From positions 372,001 through 436,000 of the forward strand of contig SIJG01000003.1 in NCBI GenBank assembly GCA_023374025.1: 64,000 nt of DNA. The letters are read 5' to 3'. Below are positions 23,004 to 35,176 of the stretch, in pieces (position 1 is the stretch's first letter; every line of letters starts with the position of its first letter). The notes below the pieces were generated by a model that searched no databases, had not been told where the DNA came from, and saw nothing but the letters and a program-made list of their open reading frames with translations. The translations under genes and the position numbers were made by a program. The stretch is from Heterodera schachtii (Eukaryota > Nematoda > Chromadorea > Rhabditida > Heteroderidae).

Positions 23004-26000
23004 ATGGCTGACCTGGAAGCAGTTTTGGCAGATGTATCATATTTAATGGCGATGGAAAAGAGTCGAAGTCAACCGGTCGGTCACAATCCACCAATTTTAT
23101 TATGTTAAAAACTTTCAAATCTCTCTCCCATCACCAGGCAGCACGTGCCTCGAAAAAGATCGTTTTGCCCGACCCGAGGTTAATTAGCGAAACATAATTA
23201 GACTTTATTATTAATACCTCCTCTATTTTGCAGTGTTCGAAGCATTATGCAAAAATACTTGGAGAAGACGGGCGAAATTCGCTTCGAAAAAATTTTCTCC
23301 CAACGGTTGGGGTTTTTGTTGCTCAAAGACTTTGCGGAAAATGTGTGTAAAAATGGAAGGGGAGAAGCGGGAATTGCCCTTTTTAATTAAGGTGGCCGAC
23401 ACTTCGTGCCCTCAGATAAAATTTTATGAAGCTGTGAGTTGAATTCATTTGTGAAGTCTACGAAAAAGATTAATATTTTCTTATTAATTTTACAGATCAA
23501 AGAATACGAAAAGTTAGAAACGCCGGAGGAACGGCTGACCAAAGCACGCGAAATTTACGACCATCACATAATGGTGGGCTGAGGACATCGGACCGTGGGA
23601 ATAAACTTTTGCCATTTTTAGGTCGAAATGCTGGCACATTCGCATGTGAGTGCCGAAAAGTGTCCAAATTACCATTTAGGTAATTCCCTTTTCTTCTCCC
23701 TATTTTCAGAATTACACAAAAGCTTCGTTGCAACACGTGCAAAGGAATCTGATGAAAAACAATGTGGCGCCTGACTTGTTTCAGGTTAGAGGTCCAATTC
23801 AATGGCATTTTGAGAAATGGCAACTTAAATTTAGCCATATGTGACGGAAATCTGTGACCAGTTGAAGGAGGACGTGTTCCCAAAATTCTTGGACAGTGAC
23901 AAATTCACGCGGTATTGCCAATGGAAGGTCGGAACGAAGAGCAAAGCGTAAAGGGGACGAACAGTCGGACATTGGGCAATAGGAAAAGCAAAATGGGAAT
24001 TCAATGCTTAAAATATGCATTTTTTTTGACCCAACCCCTATTCGAAATTCATAATTTTGACTTAGGAAGGAATAATAGCACATTTCAAAGGGGTGTTCTA
24101 TCCCCCGCCGGACAGTTTTTTTTTGTAAATTTTCTTTACAGCACAGCAATATTTTCAGAATTTGGAACTGAACATGCAATTGGCGATGAGTGACTTTTCC
24201 GGTTGCACAAAAAAGAGAAAAAACAACAAATATTTGGCCTTCATTTAGTTCATCGGATAATTGGACGCGGAGGGTTCGGCGAAGTGTACGGCTGTCGAAA
24301 GGCGGACACGGGCAAAATGTACGCGATGAAATGCCTGGACAAAAAGCGGATCAAACTCAAGCAGGGCAAGTGACGAGCACAAACCAAACCATTTATTACA
24401 ACAATTACAGGGGAAACACTCGCTCTAAACGAAAGTGAGTGCCAATCGGCGCAAAATTTGTCACTAATTGACCCCGACCAAATGCAGGGATAATGCTGAG
24501 TTTGGTCAGCACGGGGCAGGACTGTCCGTTCATCGTCTGCATGACATACGCATTTCAGGCAAACAAAACGCCAAATGCAAACAAAAACAAAACAAATAAA
24601 TTATATTTTTCAGACTCCCGACAAACTGTGCTTCATTTTGGATTTGATGAACGGCGGCGATTTGCACTACCATCTCTCCCAACACGGCGTTTTCAATGAG
24701 ACGGAAGTAATGTTTTACGGGTCCGAAGTCATTCTCGGCTTGGAACACATGCACAGCAGGCAAATTATTAAAATTAAACGAGACTAACCGAAATGAGACG
24801 TACTTTTCAGGACGGTTGTGTACAGGGATTTGAAGGTGCGGTTGTTAAACATGTGAATTTTGTCATATTTTCCCATGGTTAGCCGGCCAACATCCTTCTT
24901 GACGAGAATGGGCATGTCCGAGTGTCCGACCTTGGTTTGGCCTGTGACTTCTCCAAGAAGAAGCCGCATGCCAGTGTTGGCACCCACGGATACATGGTAA
25001 CACCGACGAACAGTTCCAAAAGGGGGCAAATTCTGTAAAAGTGGATGCACCCCAAAATCTCGCCGCTCGAAATCTTGCCGAGACAAAATATTCGCCGCAT
25101 AAATTTCAATTTTTTTTTTCAAACTTAGAAATAAAATCTTTGAAAATTTTTTTATAATAAAATCTCAAGAAAAAAATTGGATTAACTTTTTTTTTGGAAT
25201 TTTTCAAAAGGCGAGATTTTGTCCCGAATAATTTGCTTACTTTTAGGCACCTGAAGTGCTTGCCAAAGGAGTGGCTTATGATTCGTGCGTTCCCCCCCAC
25301 CCCCCAATTTTCATTTTTCGTTTTATTTTCAGTTCCGCCGATTGGTTCTCTTTCGGCTGTATGCTGTACAAATTGCTCAAAGGCCACAGCCCATTTCGGC
25401 AGCATAACAAAAACAAAAAGCACTCGCAGGACAAAAACGAAATTGACAAAATCACGCTGACCCAAGACATCGAATTTCCCGACCAGGGCTTCAGCCCGGA
25501 ATGCCGAAATTTGCTGGAGGGACTGCTGAGACGCGACGTGAGCGAAAGGATCGGCTGCAGGGGCAAAGGGTGAGGGACAAGCGAATGCCACGGCACAAAA
25601 AAGGACCGCAAATTCAAACCCCATTTTAAGAGCGGAGGAAATCAAAACGCACCCTTTCTTTCGTGGCATCGACTGGCAAGTGAGTGGGAAAGGCATCTCT
25701 CATTTATCAATGTTTGTTTGGCTAATCCATTTCGTAAAGGTCGTTTATCTGAGGCGAATGCCCCCTCCGCTGATTCCGCCCCGAGGCGAAGTGAATGCCG
25801 CCGATGCATTTGACATTGGCAATTTCGACGATGACGAAGTGAGTTACGCCGTTCATTTGTATGAATTCCTTTTTTCTTTTAGGTCAAAGGCGTGAAACTT
25901 GCCGATTCGGACAGCGAATTGTACAAAAACTTCAACATAACAATTTCGGAACGGTGGCAAAACGAAATTGCGGAGACAGTGTTCGACGTGGTCAACCAAG

Positions 26001-26880
26001 ACGCAGACAAAACAGAGCAGAAGAAGCGAGCGAAGCAGAAAATGCGAATCACAGTGGAAGACAAAGGCGAGACACAATTTGGGGAAGGAAAAAGAGAGAG
26101 AAAAAGAGATGGAGCAAATACGGGAGAAAGAGAGATAGAGAGAGAACATTGGGAAAAAGAGAGGAGAAAATATGGGAGAGAAGGAGAAAAACACGAGAGA
26201 AAAAGCCGGAATGTGATGGAAATAAAAATAAACATTGTGCCAAGACTTCCACAATTCAGATTCCGACGTGATCATCCACGGTTACATTAAAAAGTTGGGC
26301 GGTCCGTTCACTTCCGCGTGGCAGACCAAGTATGGCAAGCTGTACCCGAGTCGGTTGGAGCTGTACCCCGAATCATTGAGCGGGAAACCGGAGGTTCGTG
26401 TGGAGGGAAGAAACGGATCAGTGCTTTTGCTTTACATTTGCCCCTTCATTCAGCTGTTATTTATGGACCAAATTGAGGAGGTTTCCTCGGAGTTGCAACA
26501 GGTGAAGGGCGAGACGGCAATTGTGGTGAAACTGAAGGAGGGGCTGAAGGAGAGCAAAGTGATCCTTACCAATCAGGTGCCCCCAGGGACTCAAATTGGC
26601 GGCACTCTTTCCAAAAAAACATTTTCAGGACGAAATTTCGCTCAAAGAATGGCACACTTCGCTTCGCACTGTAACCAATCAAATGCATTCGTTTGGAGGC
26701 TCAATGGCACGCCCTTTTCAGGCTCATCGCGTTTCGCAAGAGTTGCTCCAACGAATGGGCCGAAAAGCCATCAAAATCTACGGGGTCAACCACGACCCGA
26801 TGCTGCAGGAGAACGAACGGCCGGGCTCCGTCACCCGGGCCTTTCTCAACAGAGCTGCTTCTGTCGATTCGGGCATTTGA
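23004..26880 (+). CDS. grk-2: G-protein-coupled receptor kinase, GRK2/3 type
   Basis: Phosphorylates agonist-occupied GPCRs at the plasma membrane; in nematodes it is needed for chemosensation. The gene has about 16 short exons. The N-terminus [20 protein letters not shown] is the receptor-interacting helix. The RGS-homology domain runs from about 23120 to 23930 ([18 protein letters not shown] and [20 protein letters not shown]). The kinase domain runs from about 24250 to 25680: [40 protein letters not shown], catalytic loop [19 protein letters not shown], the GRK-typical DLG in [20 protein letters not shown], and GYMAPEVL. The AGC tail includes [20 protein letters not shown] (about 25765-25830). 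The PH domain (about 26265-26690) starts [17 protein letters not shown], which separates GRK2/3 from GRK4/5. The stop at 26878-26880 follows VDSGI. One intron (24760-24810) is GC-AG. Confidence 0.96.
24760..24810 (+). other. GC-AG intron in the GRK catalytic loop region
   Basis: A 51-nt intron that starts GCAAATT and ends CTTTTCAG. Removing it joins HMHS-R to [12 protein letters not shown], the invariant GRK2 sequence, and no GT lies at the boundary. The donor is therefore GC. Confidence 0.9.
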
Positions 26881-29173
26881 TGGGCGAGAACGAAGAAAAA
26901 TGTGCCTTTTTGGAGGCGGGGAATGCTTAACCAATGCTTTAACATCTGATTTTGAACTCATTACCAATCATTGGCATCTCTTAAATCACTCACCCTTCCC
27001 AAATTGGAGTGATTATTCCATTCGTTTGCCATTTCATCCTTTCTTTTCTCACCACAAATTGCCATTTCCTTTTCTAGTCGTTCAGCTCTCTTCCGATGTC
27101 ATTCATTCACTAATTATAATAATATTTTGCATTTTCACATTTATTTTTGCACCTTTCCTATCATCAGATTCGGTTTCTCTCTCCAACAAATAATTGCCTA
27201 TTTTATTTTTGTTTCTTTGTTAATTTTCCTTATTTTGATCACCATTTTCAATGTCTTTGCTTTTGCATATCACTCAATTCAATCTCTTCATTTTCCTCCT
27301 CTTTTTGCACCCGTTTTTTTCCTCTATTATTTTTGTATATTTGCATAAATGCATTTTTAACTAACTCTTTCTTAGAATGAAAGTGGAGTTCACAGAATGC
27401 CAATTCAATCATTGCCCTTCAATTTGTGTCTCTTCAACAACGGCACTCTTTCCCTTTGGCCCCGTTCGGATGGCATTTTCCTTCGCCGTGCCCTCTCGCC
27501 CTTTGCGTGATTATTCTGTCTTCCCCTTCCCCCTTCACTCCGTTTTTCCTTTCGGCAATTGCCCGTGTCTGTCATCGCTTTCCGCTGCTTTTTGTTGGCA
27601 CCGTTTGGCCATGGCATTAGCTTCTTCCTTTCCCTTTTCTTTTCGCATCATTTTTTTTCTATGTTTGGCATTGGCAAAACAAACAAATGCAAAAAAATAG
27701 AAAAGGGGGCGGGGAAGAGCGACCGGAAAAGGGAAGGGAAGGAAGAAGAAGCCGTCCTTTCCCTTTCTGTTTTTGGCCCTATTCCTTAGGAGGGAATTGC
27801 CAAAAAAGTTCCTATTTTCACTTTCTATTTACGTTTGGCGTTTGGAATGGAGAAAAAAACAGCGCAAAACTGACGTCATTATGCATTCTTTTTTTACACC
27901 ATCACTTGACATTTAATTTCGGAAAAGTAAAAATAAAGTCAAAAACGGCACGGAAAAGGGGGGGGGGAAGAGAAGAGAGAGGGAGGGAGGGGGAAAAGGG
28001 GTCAATTAAGGGAGGAGAGGAATAGAGAAGGGGAGGGGAAAGGGAGAGAGAAAAGAGGTGAAAAAGGGGGATTAGGAGGAAGAGAAGAGGGGGGAGGGAT
28101 GGCAGTTTAGGGGTACATTTTGTACAAGGGATTGAAATGGAATACCCTATCAGTAAAAGCAGTAAGTACATCGCTTCTCACCTCACCCTCCTCCTCCTCC
28201 CCCGCGTCGCTTTCTTTGCCCACTTAACCACCAAATGCCATCAATTCCCGCGGGCGGGGGAGTTCGTTTCGTTTTCCTTCTCATGCATTTCATTGCTTCT
28301 CGTTCTTTCCCCGCTTTTGTGCCTCGCCCAACAAATGACGCCGACATACGCAATGGAGGCGCTTCAGCCCTCTTGTCCACCTCCCCCCCCCCCCCCCCTC
28401 CCGCGCTCTCTCCGCTGCGTGTGCCCTTGGGGCGTACTTTAATGTCCCCGGCATCGCTTCGTTCGCTGCCGTTCCCCGCTTGCTGCTTTGTGTCCTCCGT
28501 TACCTCGGCTTCATCGCTTCCCCCGCACACTCATTTTGCCTTAACCCACGGCCATAAGAATCGATGCCATTGGCTTCTCGCTTTTCCTCCCGCGTCCGTC
28601 CCTTCGTCCCGCCCCTTTCCCCTCCCTCCCCTTTTCCCTTCCCTTCGTTTCCCCGTGGGCGCTGTTCCTGCCCACTGCATCCAATTAGGCTTATTCCACC
28701 TATCTGTCCGTCTAACTCACCAGTCGCCTTGCTTCTCTTTTTCTTGCCCATTTTCCAGCTTCATCACCCACGGGCCATCCATTTTCGGTGCCACCGGCGT
28801 AAAAAAAGATGGCATTGGTGGGGTGGGGGGGGGGGGGGGTCGGACTGTCATCGTCGCTCCGTCCGGCGCCTCTCCCACTCCATTAACCCCCCCCCCCCCC
28901 TCAACATTTGCCATTTTCATCCCCTAAATGTTTAAAATAGTGCGTCTGTCCCTCCTTCTCTTTACGCTTTTCCGTTTGCCAATGCCCTCAAATTCTTTCC
29001 CTCCCAATTTGCAGAGGCCGTCGCAGAGTCTGCGCGTTCCATTCAAATTCCTCCCCTTTTGGCTTTTTTCGCCGCTTAATCCCTCCAAATCGGTCGCTTT
29101 TCCGTGACACAATGAAATCCGATTGAAGAAGCTTTGAACAGATAAAAAGGGCTGTAGCAAAAGGAAGAACAAA
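26881..29173. other. Intergenic region between GRK and IDA-1 genes
   Basis: About 2.3 kb. 26881-27400 is pyrimidine/AT-rich and likely includes the GRK 3' UTR. 27950-28110 is a polypurine tract. 28180-28920 is pyrimidine- and GC-rich with C/G runs (about 28384-28397, 28826-28838 and 28889-28899), and probably belongs to the IDA-1 promoter. The long Pro/Ser frames there follow low complexity and look non-coding. Confidence 0.5.
27955..28110. repeat. Polypurine low-complexity tract
   Basis: About 150 nt that are more than 90% purine on the + strand (GGGGGAAGAGAAGAGAGAGG-like). Confidence 0.75.
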
Positions 29174-32100
29174 ATGGGTCCAACAAGAGAAAACGACGGA
29201 CAAAAGAAGCAAAAGAAGGGAGGGAGACGGAGGGACGGAATGCCAAAGCCAACGCCAAAGCCAAAAGGCATGGCAGCAACAGCAACGGCACTTCGCCACC
29301 TGTCACCACTGCACAAAGTACTGCTCGTCGTCGTCGCACTGCTCCAATGGACAACGACGGGGGGAAGGGCCGCTCTGCTTCAAGGTGAGTGGGGGGGGGA
29401 AGGGGGAACACAGCTCAAACTTTCAAAAACATTGCCAATTGTTTGGCCTAAAAGTGTGCGAAAATTGAGAAAAGCAATCATTTGTTGACAGCAAAATCCA
29501 AAAAAAAAAAAATAGAAAGAAAGAAAGGGTTTGCCGTTCCGACATTTTCCCACCGTATACAATTAATTTTCTCTCAATTATTACCAACTTTTCAAAATTA
29601 AGCGACATTTCGTTGCTAATTAGCCATTCCCTCGTCCATTTATTCATTAAAATGGCGGACGGAAGAGCATTTAAATTTGAATTTGGTGTGTGTAGGCGGC
29701 ACTCCCTCCCTTTGTGCCGTTCTCTGTCTCATTTTCTGTCCCCTCTTTTTCCATGGGATTTCCTTGTCTCCCCTCCTTCCTTTCAATGTTTGCCAACTTT
29801 TCCTTTGCCTTGGCCAAATGTGGCCAATTTTTCTCATTAACATTTCCGTTTTTTTTTCACTCCAATTTTGCTGTTTATGTTTTGTGCAAATCCACAACTT
29901 TTCTTTTTCTTTGGCATTGTTCCAATTTGCGCATTTTCGCATTAAATTGCCATAATTTGTCATGCCCTCCCCCCTCTTGCGCATGGACAACACTTACGCA
30001 ATTAGTGTTGACAAAAGTCCGTCCGCCCCTACGTCAATAAATGGCCCATTCGCTTTTAGCCTTTGATAAAATTCGCCTTCCGGCAAGCTTTTGCATGTTT
30101 AACCAAAGGAACAAAAACAAATGCACTCGGACTCAATTAGAGAGAGCTTTGTTTGAGTGACGTTGGGTGATGCGAGAAAATTGGCATTATTTGACCATGG
30201 CAGAAATAGGGAAAGAAGTGGGGCAAGGGGCACGGATAAATGAGAAAAATTGGCATGGAAACGGAGGAGGGGAAAAGGGGGGGGAAAGGGGGAAATGGAA
30301 ATGGGGGAGGAAAAGCCAAAGGGAAAGACAAAAGGGAAAACGCAAAAGGGAAGGGACGGAAGGAAGGAAGAAAAAGTGAGGGAGGGGGAGGAGAGAGACA
30401 ATTTGAAATACAAAGTTGTTAATGAGGTAACTAACTATTGTCCTCGTTTTTGAGAATTCCACCATTGGCAAATTCTCTTCCCCAATGTAAAGCCCCCCCC
30501 CGGCAATTCCCCTGTTGTGGGGGGGGGGGGGGAAGGAGGAAGCCTTGCCCTCCTCCTCCCCCGGGGAGAGGGGGGGGGGGAGGGGGGTGATTCCCGGGGT
30601 GACTCCCATCCCTTACCCCCCCCCCCCCCTCTCTTTCTCCCCCCCCCCCCCCCCGCGCTCTCTCATCGCTCGTCCTCATTTGAATTACTAACAAGCTTTT
30701 ATTTGTGGAAGGTCTTCATGTTTGTCCTTATAACTCCTCACTCCATTAATTACCCGCCCTTCCGTCGTCTGTTCGTGTCAAATGAATGCCACGAAATGAA
30801 AAGGGCGGCAAATAATTGCCAATGCTTTTACTGTTTTATTTTTGTTGAATAATTTGGCCGTTGTCACAAAGAAAACACAAATAGACAAGACAATTATCAT
30901 TTGAAGATATGCAAATGCCAAAATTAATTTGCGAAAGAGTGGCCAATGGGCCCAAAAAGGGAATGTTTTTGGCACAACCCCTTCTTTCTCCATTCAGGTT
31001 GCGACTTTAGCAAAGATTTGTGCACCGATGGCGAAGTCTGTTTGCCGGACGGGCTGTTCGGCCAGTGCTATTCGGACGATGAGTCGGCTTTGGTCAGGCC
31101 GCTGGTCCTCGACCGGCCCATCAACGGCGTCCAGTCGGAGCTGCTTCGTGCGGAGCTGACTCGGCTGGCCGAGCTGGGACTGGATTGGCCGGACGCGCGT
31201 GCCCAGTGCGTGTTGGCCTATTTCAAATTGGCCGTGGCTTTTCGCTTGGACTACGACACGGAGTTCTGCACGGTGCGCAACCCGGAGAACATTTGGGCAC
31301 TGATTCAGGTCAGTCCCATGCTTTAAACAGATTCAAACTGTACAGGCCAATTCAGAGGGTACAAAACGCACTGTTGGCCGAAGCGGAAATCGAACGGGCG
31401 GAAGAGGAGGACGAAGCGGAATCACTGCTTGTCAACGATCGGCGAGATGAAGCGGGGGACGGAGGAGCAGTTGTCGGGCAGAAACAAGCTCAATTCCAAA
31501 CGGTGGAAGACGACGGAGGAGAGGCGGTGGAAGTGATACCAATTGTTGTGTTGGACGGAGGTGAGGGGGAGGATGAAGACAACGAAGACGGAAGAGACCG
31601 AATGGCATACGAAATGGGTGGAAAAGCGGAAAGGGAATGTGCCGAAGAAGACCAGCAGCAAAAACGAAACCAAAGGTAAGCGAAGAAATAAACGGACGGA
31701 GGGGGGACAAAACGGAGGGACTGAAAAGGCCAATGCAAAGGAACGCTTTTAAGCGGAAAAAGCGGTTGACAAGCGCACAACGGACACACTCAGTGCAACG
31801 GAGGAGGCCGAGTTGGACCAATTCGTGCACAATTTGCTCGACGGTCGACCAGCGGCGGAGCGACAGATGGGCGCATTAAGCGAACGTCAGCTGAGCCGAT
31901 TGGCACGATTCATTCGCCAACTGCAAAACGTAGTGCAAAACGGTGAGTGAAAAGCAGATTGGGACGGAAAACAAGGAAGAAAATCGGAAATTCAGTTGAA
32001 GAAACGGTGGACGAAGCGCAGGAGGAACAGCTACAGGAAGAGGCGCCGCCGCCACTGCTCGCGGAAGCCGAAGCAGCACAGCCGGGGGAGGAGGACGCGG

Positions 32101-34258
32101 TGGACCACGTGCTGTTGCTGAAGAAGGACTCGGAGCAGTTCAACAACGCCGACATGGGCCTGGCAAACACTGTGCACAAAATCGGTAACTCAGCTGCCCA
32201 CAAAGAAATTGCATTTTCAAATTTGGCACTTTGAAGTGAAAGGCGGCATCCAACGGGTGGAAGGAAACCGCGTCTATTTGAAAGTGGCCAAGGAACAGCT
32301 GACGGAGGAGGAGCTGTACAAGCTGATCGGCTACCTGGACAAGAAGATTGCGCAGCCGAACAACCTGTACTTTGACGAGTTCCTCTACGAAAATGGCCAG
32401 TTGTCCTTCCGCATTTCCCGTCTCGGCGTGTTGCAACCGCACAAAGACAAAAAGGACCGCAACGCGGACGCCGCACTGGAAAATGCGAGCGGAGTGGCGC
32501 AGGCGGTGTACAAACGAAGGAAGGACATCCAAACGCTGGCCGGCATCCGCGTGGATGAGACGGGCATCGGAAGCGGAGTGGTAAGGCGTGGCGAAACCGA
32601 GTCGTGGCCTTTACGCTAATTGCCAACCAATTAAAGGACGTCGTCCCGGTGGAGCGTTCTCAGCGCGATTGGCTGTTCGTGCCAATAATGGCTGTTTCCG
32701 CCATGACCATCTTCACCCTTCTCGTTGTGCTGGCTGCTAATTTGGTCCGAATGCGCCGTCATCGTCAAGAAGGCCCAATTTTGGCACATTCGATTGCTCA
32801 GTCGTGCCGAGACGGAAGCGGCAAAGCGGGCGGCTCAATTTACGACGATTTGTGCCGTCAGCGAATCGCAGAGGAAGGCAGCATTTCACAGCGTATCAGC
32901 AGCGGACGAAGTGCCGGGGACCGCTCTAAACACTCAAGCACTTCGTCGTGGCCTGACGAATTGTCGGCACCGACCGGTGCCGACCAGCAATTGGACATCG
33001 GCACGGGTCACGTCCTTCTCGCGTTTCTGAAGGAGCATATGGAAAAGCCGGGCGAAGTCAGCAAAGAGTGGGAGTCGGTGAAGGACTACGCGAACGCGGC
33101 AGGCGAAGCGACGGTCGCACGGCGAGCGGAAAATGCGGCGAAAAATGTGGACGCGACAGTGCTGCCATGTGAGTACCGAACGATTTGGGAAAAGTGAATG
33201 GCATAATCCATCACACATTCAGACGACGACTCTCTGGTAACTCTGCACGGCTTCAACTCCACGGAAACGCTAATTGACGTGTCCTCATCCGTTGCCGATC
33301 ATTCCCCCGCCTATTACAACGCCAGCAAAATATTCGATGCCAACCCGGAGCCGACGTACATTGTGGCACAAGCACCGCAACAGAACACCGTGGCCACTTT
33401 TTGGCAAATGGCATGGGAGCAAGGAGTGGCACTGGTGGGAGAAGCAAAATGAGAATAATTAGCAAAAAAACATTTTGACAAATAAATCATTCAGCTGGTC
33501 AATTTATGCGACAAAGATGAGACAACGTCAGGCCGTTGTACGCAATATTGGCCCGAAGAAGGGTCCAAAATGTTCGGCAATTTTGAAGTCCATTTGGTGT
33601 CCGAGCACATTTGGAGCGAGGTCCAATGACAAAATAATTAAAGGCACTCGAAAAATTAGGGAAATTCAATGAAATTCTGCAATTTTAAATGCATGTTTAA
33701 AGAATTGGGTTTTACTTTAGCATTACGTCGTTCGTTCGCTGTATCTGAAGAACAACAGCACTGGCGAAACACGGACGGTGACCCAATTCCATTTTCTGAG
33801 TTGGCCCGGCGGGGGAATGCCCGGCTCGAGCAAAGCATTGCTCGAATTTCGGAGGTAAGGCGAAGGGCCAGAGAAGGAGGGGCCAATGAATGAGTGAATG
33901 GCACAGGAAAGTGAACAAGTCGTACCGCGGGAGGGCATCGCCGGTGCTGGTCCATTGCTGGAACGGCGCGGGCAGAAGCGGCTGCTACTGTCTGATCGAC
34001 ATTGTGATCAACAGGATCCAAAAGGGTCAGTGGACAGCGAATCCCTCCCCGGCGGGGCCCAAGCCATGGCTTGGACTATCAAATTGATCACCGGATAATT
34101 CAGGGGTGAAGGAACTGAACATCGCCGCTTCGTTGGAACATTTGCGAGACCAACGCATGGGAATGGTGGAGAATGAGGAACAGTTCAAATTCGTGTTTAG
34201 CTGTGTTGCGGAAGAGATCTCTTCACGCCTTAAGGGCCTTCAACAGCAGCAACATTAA
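29174..34258 (+). CDS. ida-1: IA-2/PTPRN-type receptor pseudophosphatase
   Basis: A dense-core-vesicle transmembrane protein of neuroendocrine cells, involved in neuropeptide and insulin-like secretion. Exon 1 encodes a signal peptide ([13 protein letters not shown]). If the Met at 29270 is used instead of 29174, the region before it is short and more typical. After a 1.6-kb intron, the RESP18-like region starts [20 protein letters not shown] (about 31000-31310). An acidic linker and the mature ectodomain follow (about 32210-32430, [20 protein letters not shown]). The membrane span is at about 32670-32745 ([20 protein letters not shown]). The phosphatase-like domain runs from about 33010 to 34250: [30 protein letters not shown] where active PTPs have WPD, and a signature loop [11 protein letters not shown] that keeps Cys and Arg. 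It ends [18 protein letters not shown]. The missing WPD aspartate makes it a likely inactive phosphatase, as is known for IA-2. Confidence 0.94.
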
Positions 34259-35176
34259 AAGACATGGCCAAAAGGAGGAAAGAAAGAAAAAGGGGAGGGG
34301 GGAAAGGGCGGCAGAACCATCGGCCATTAACCATCACTTTCCCCATTTTTGTCTCAATTTCACACAATGGTTCTCTTAATCCGTTGAAGAAGCGCCATTA
34401 ACAAAGTCCGTTTGAATGAAAAGACGTCGCTAACCCACACGTAGCCATAACACCCACAAAATCCAATCTCAGCATCAAATTCCCCGTGATGATTTATTTA
34501 ATGAATTCCTTTGGTTGGTTGATTAATTGATCATTCGTAAGTGTTTGAAATGAATAAAGGTGTCATGTTGCAACTGTGTTCATTTTCTTCTAACAATGCT
34601 TTTCCTCTCCAATATCACTTTTTGAATCGATAAAATTTTGTGATGAAAAACGATAGAGGTCAACTCGTCTGGCCAACTCCGTCTCAACAATTTTCAAAAA
34701 GCTATCTTTTTTCTTTGTTTGCTAACCTTTACAAGCATGGTATCATTCGAAAGCCCTAGATGTTTAGAAGATATAAGCTAGGTATTTCTCAGTGATTAAT
34801 CATAATGTTTTTATATTTAAATAGTCAAAACGACCAATTATTTCACACAGTTAATTCATTTAGAACTTTGGTTCCTCCCCGACCAATCATATACATATGG
34901 TCGGTCTTTTATTTCCTTCTCCTATTCATCATTTAATTCGCTCCTTTCAACGTCCATTGTCCGCTTTTTCTCCTCATCCAGCCTTTTCTTCTTCTCCTCT
35001 TCTTCCGCCTCCTTTCTCTTTTTCTCTTCCTCGTCCCTTTTCCTTTTCTCCTCCTCTTCCTCCTTTTTCCACTTTGCCCGTTGATTTCCCGCTTCTATGC
35101 TCACTTTCAGTTGGTTGGACGCATAAACTGTACTACTTGAGTTGATTTTTCGACCCCTCTTAATCAATTTTAGCAA
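34259..35176. other. Intergenic region upstream of the INPP4-like gene
   Basis: About 900 nt. An AATAAA near 34552 probably ends the IDA-1 message. A 38-nt dispersed repeat copy lies at 34594-34631. 34915-35095 is a strongly pyrimidine-rich tract. Its complement reads as a Lys/Glu-rich coiled coil, but only from a non-ATG start, so I do not call a gene. The region ends in TCAATTTTAG/CAA just before the ATG. Confidence 0.5.
34594..34631 (+). repeat. Dispersed repeat copy A (38 nt)
   Basis: Starts CAATGCTTTTCCTCTCCAAT and ends TTTTTGAATCGAT. It matches 37721-37758 with one visible difference (A/G at the 24th base). Both copies are followed by related AAATTTTGTRATGAAAAA-like sequence, so they belong to a longer decayed repeat. 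Confidence 0.8.

Noticed and set aside
28235..28927. A 230-residue Pro/Ser frame
   Set aside because: The composition follows the GC- and pyrimidine-rich promoter sequence; there is no domain or splice evidence.
34922..35176. Lys/Glu-rich coiled-coil frame on the minus strand
   Set aside because: It opens only from a non-ATG codon, overlaps the INPP4-like upstream region, and is the mirror of a pyrimidine-rich tract.
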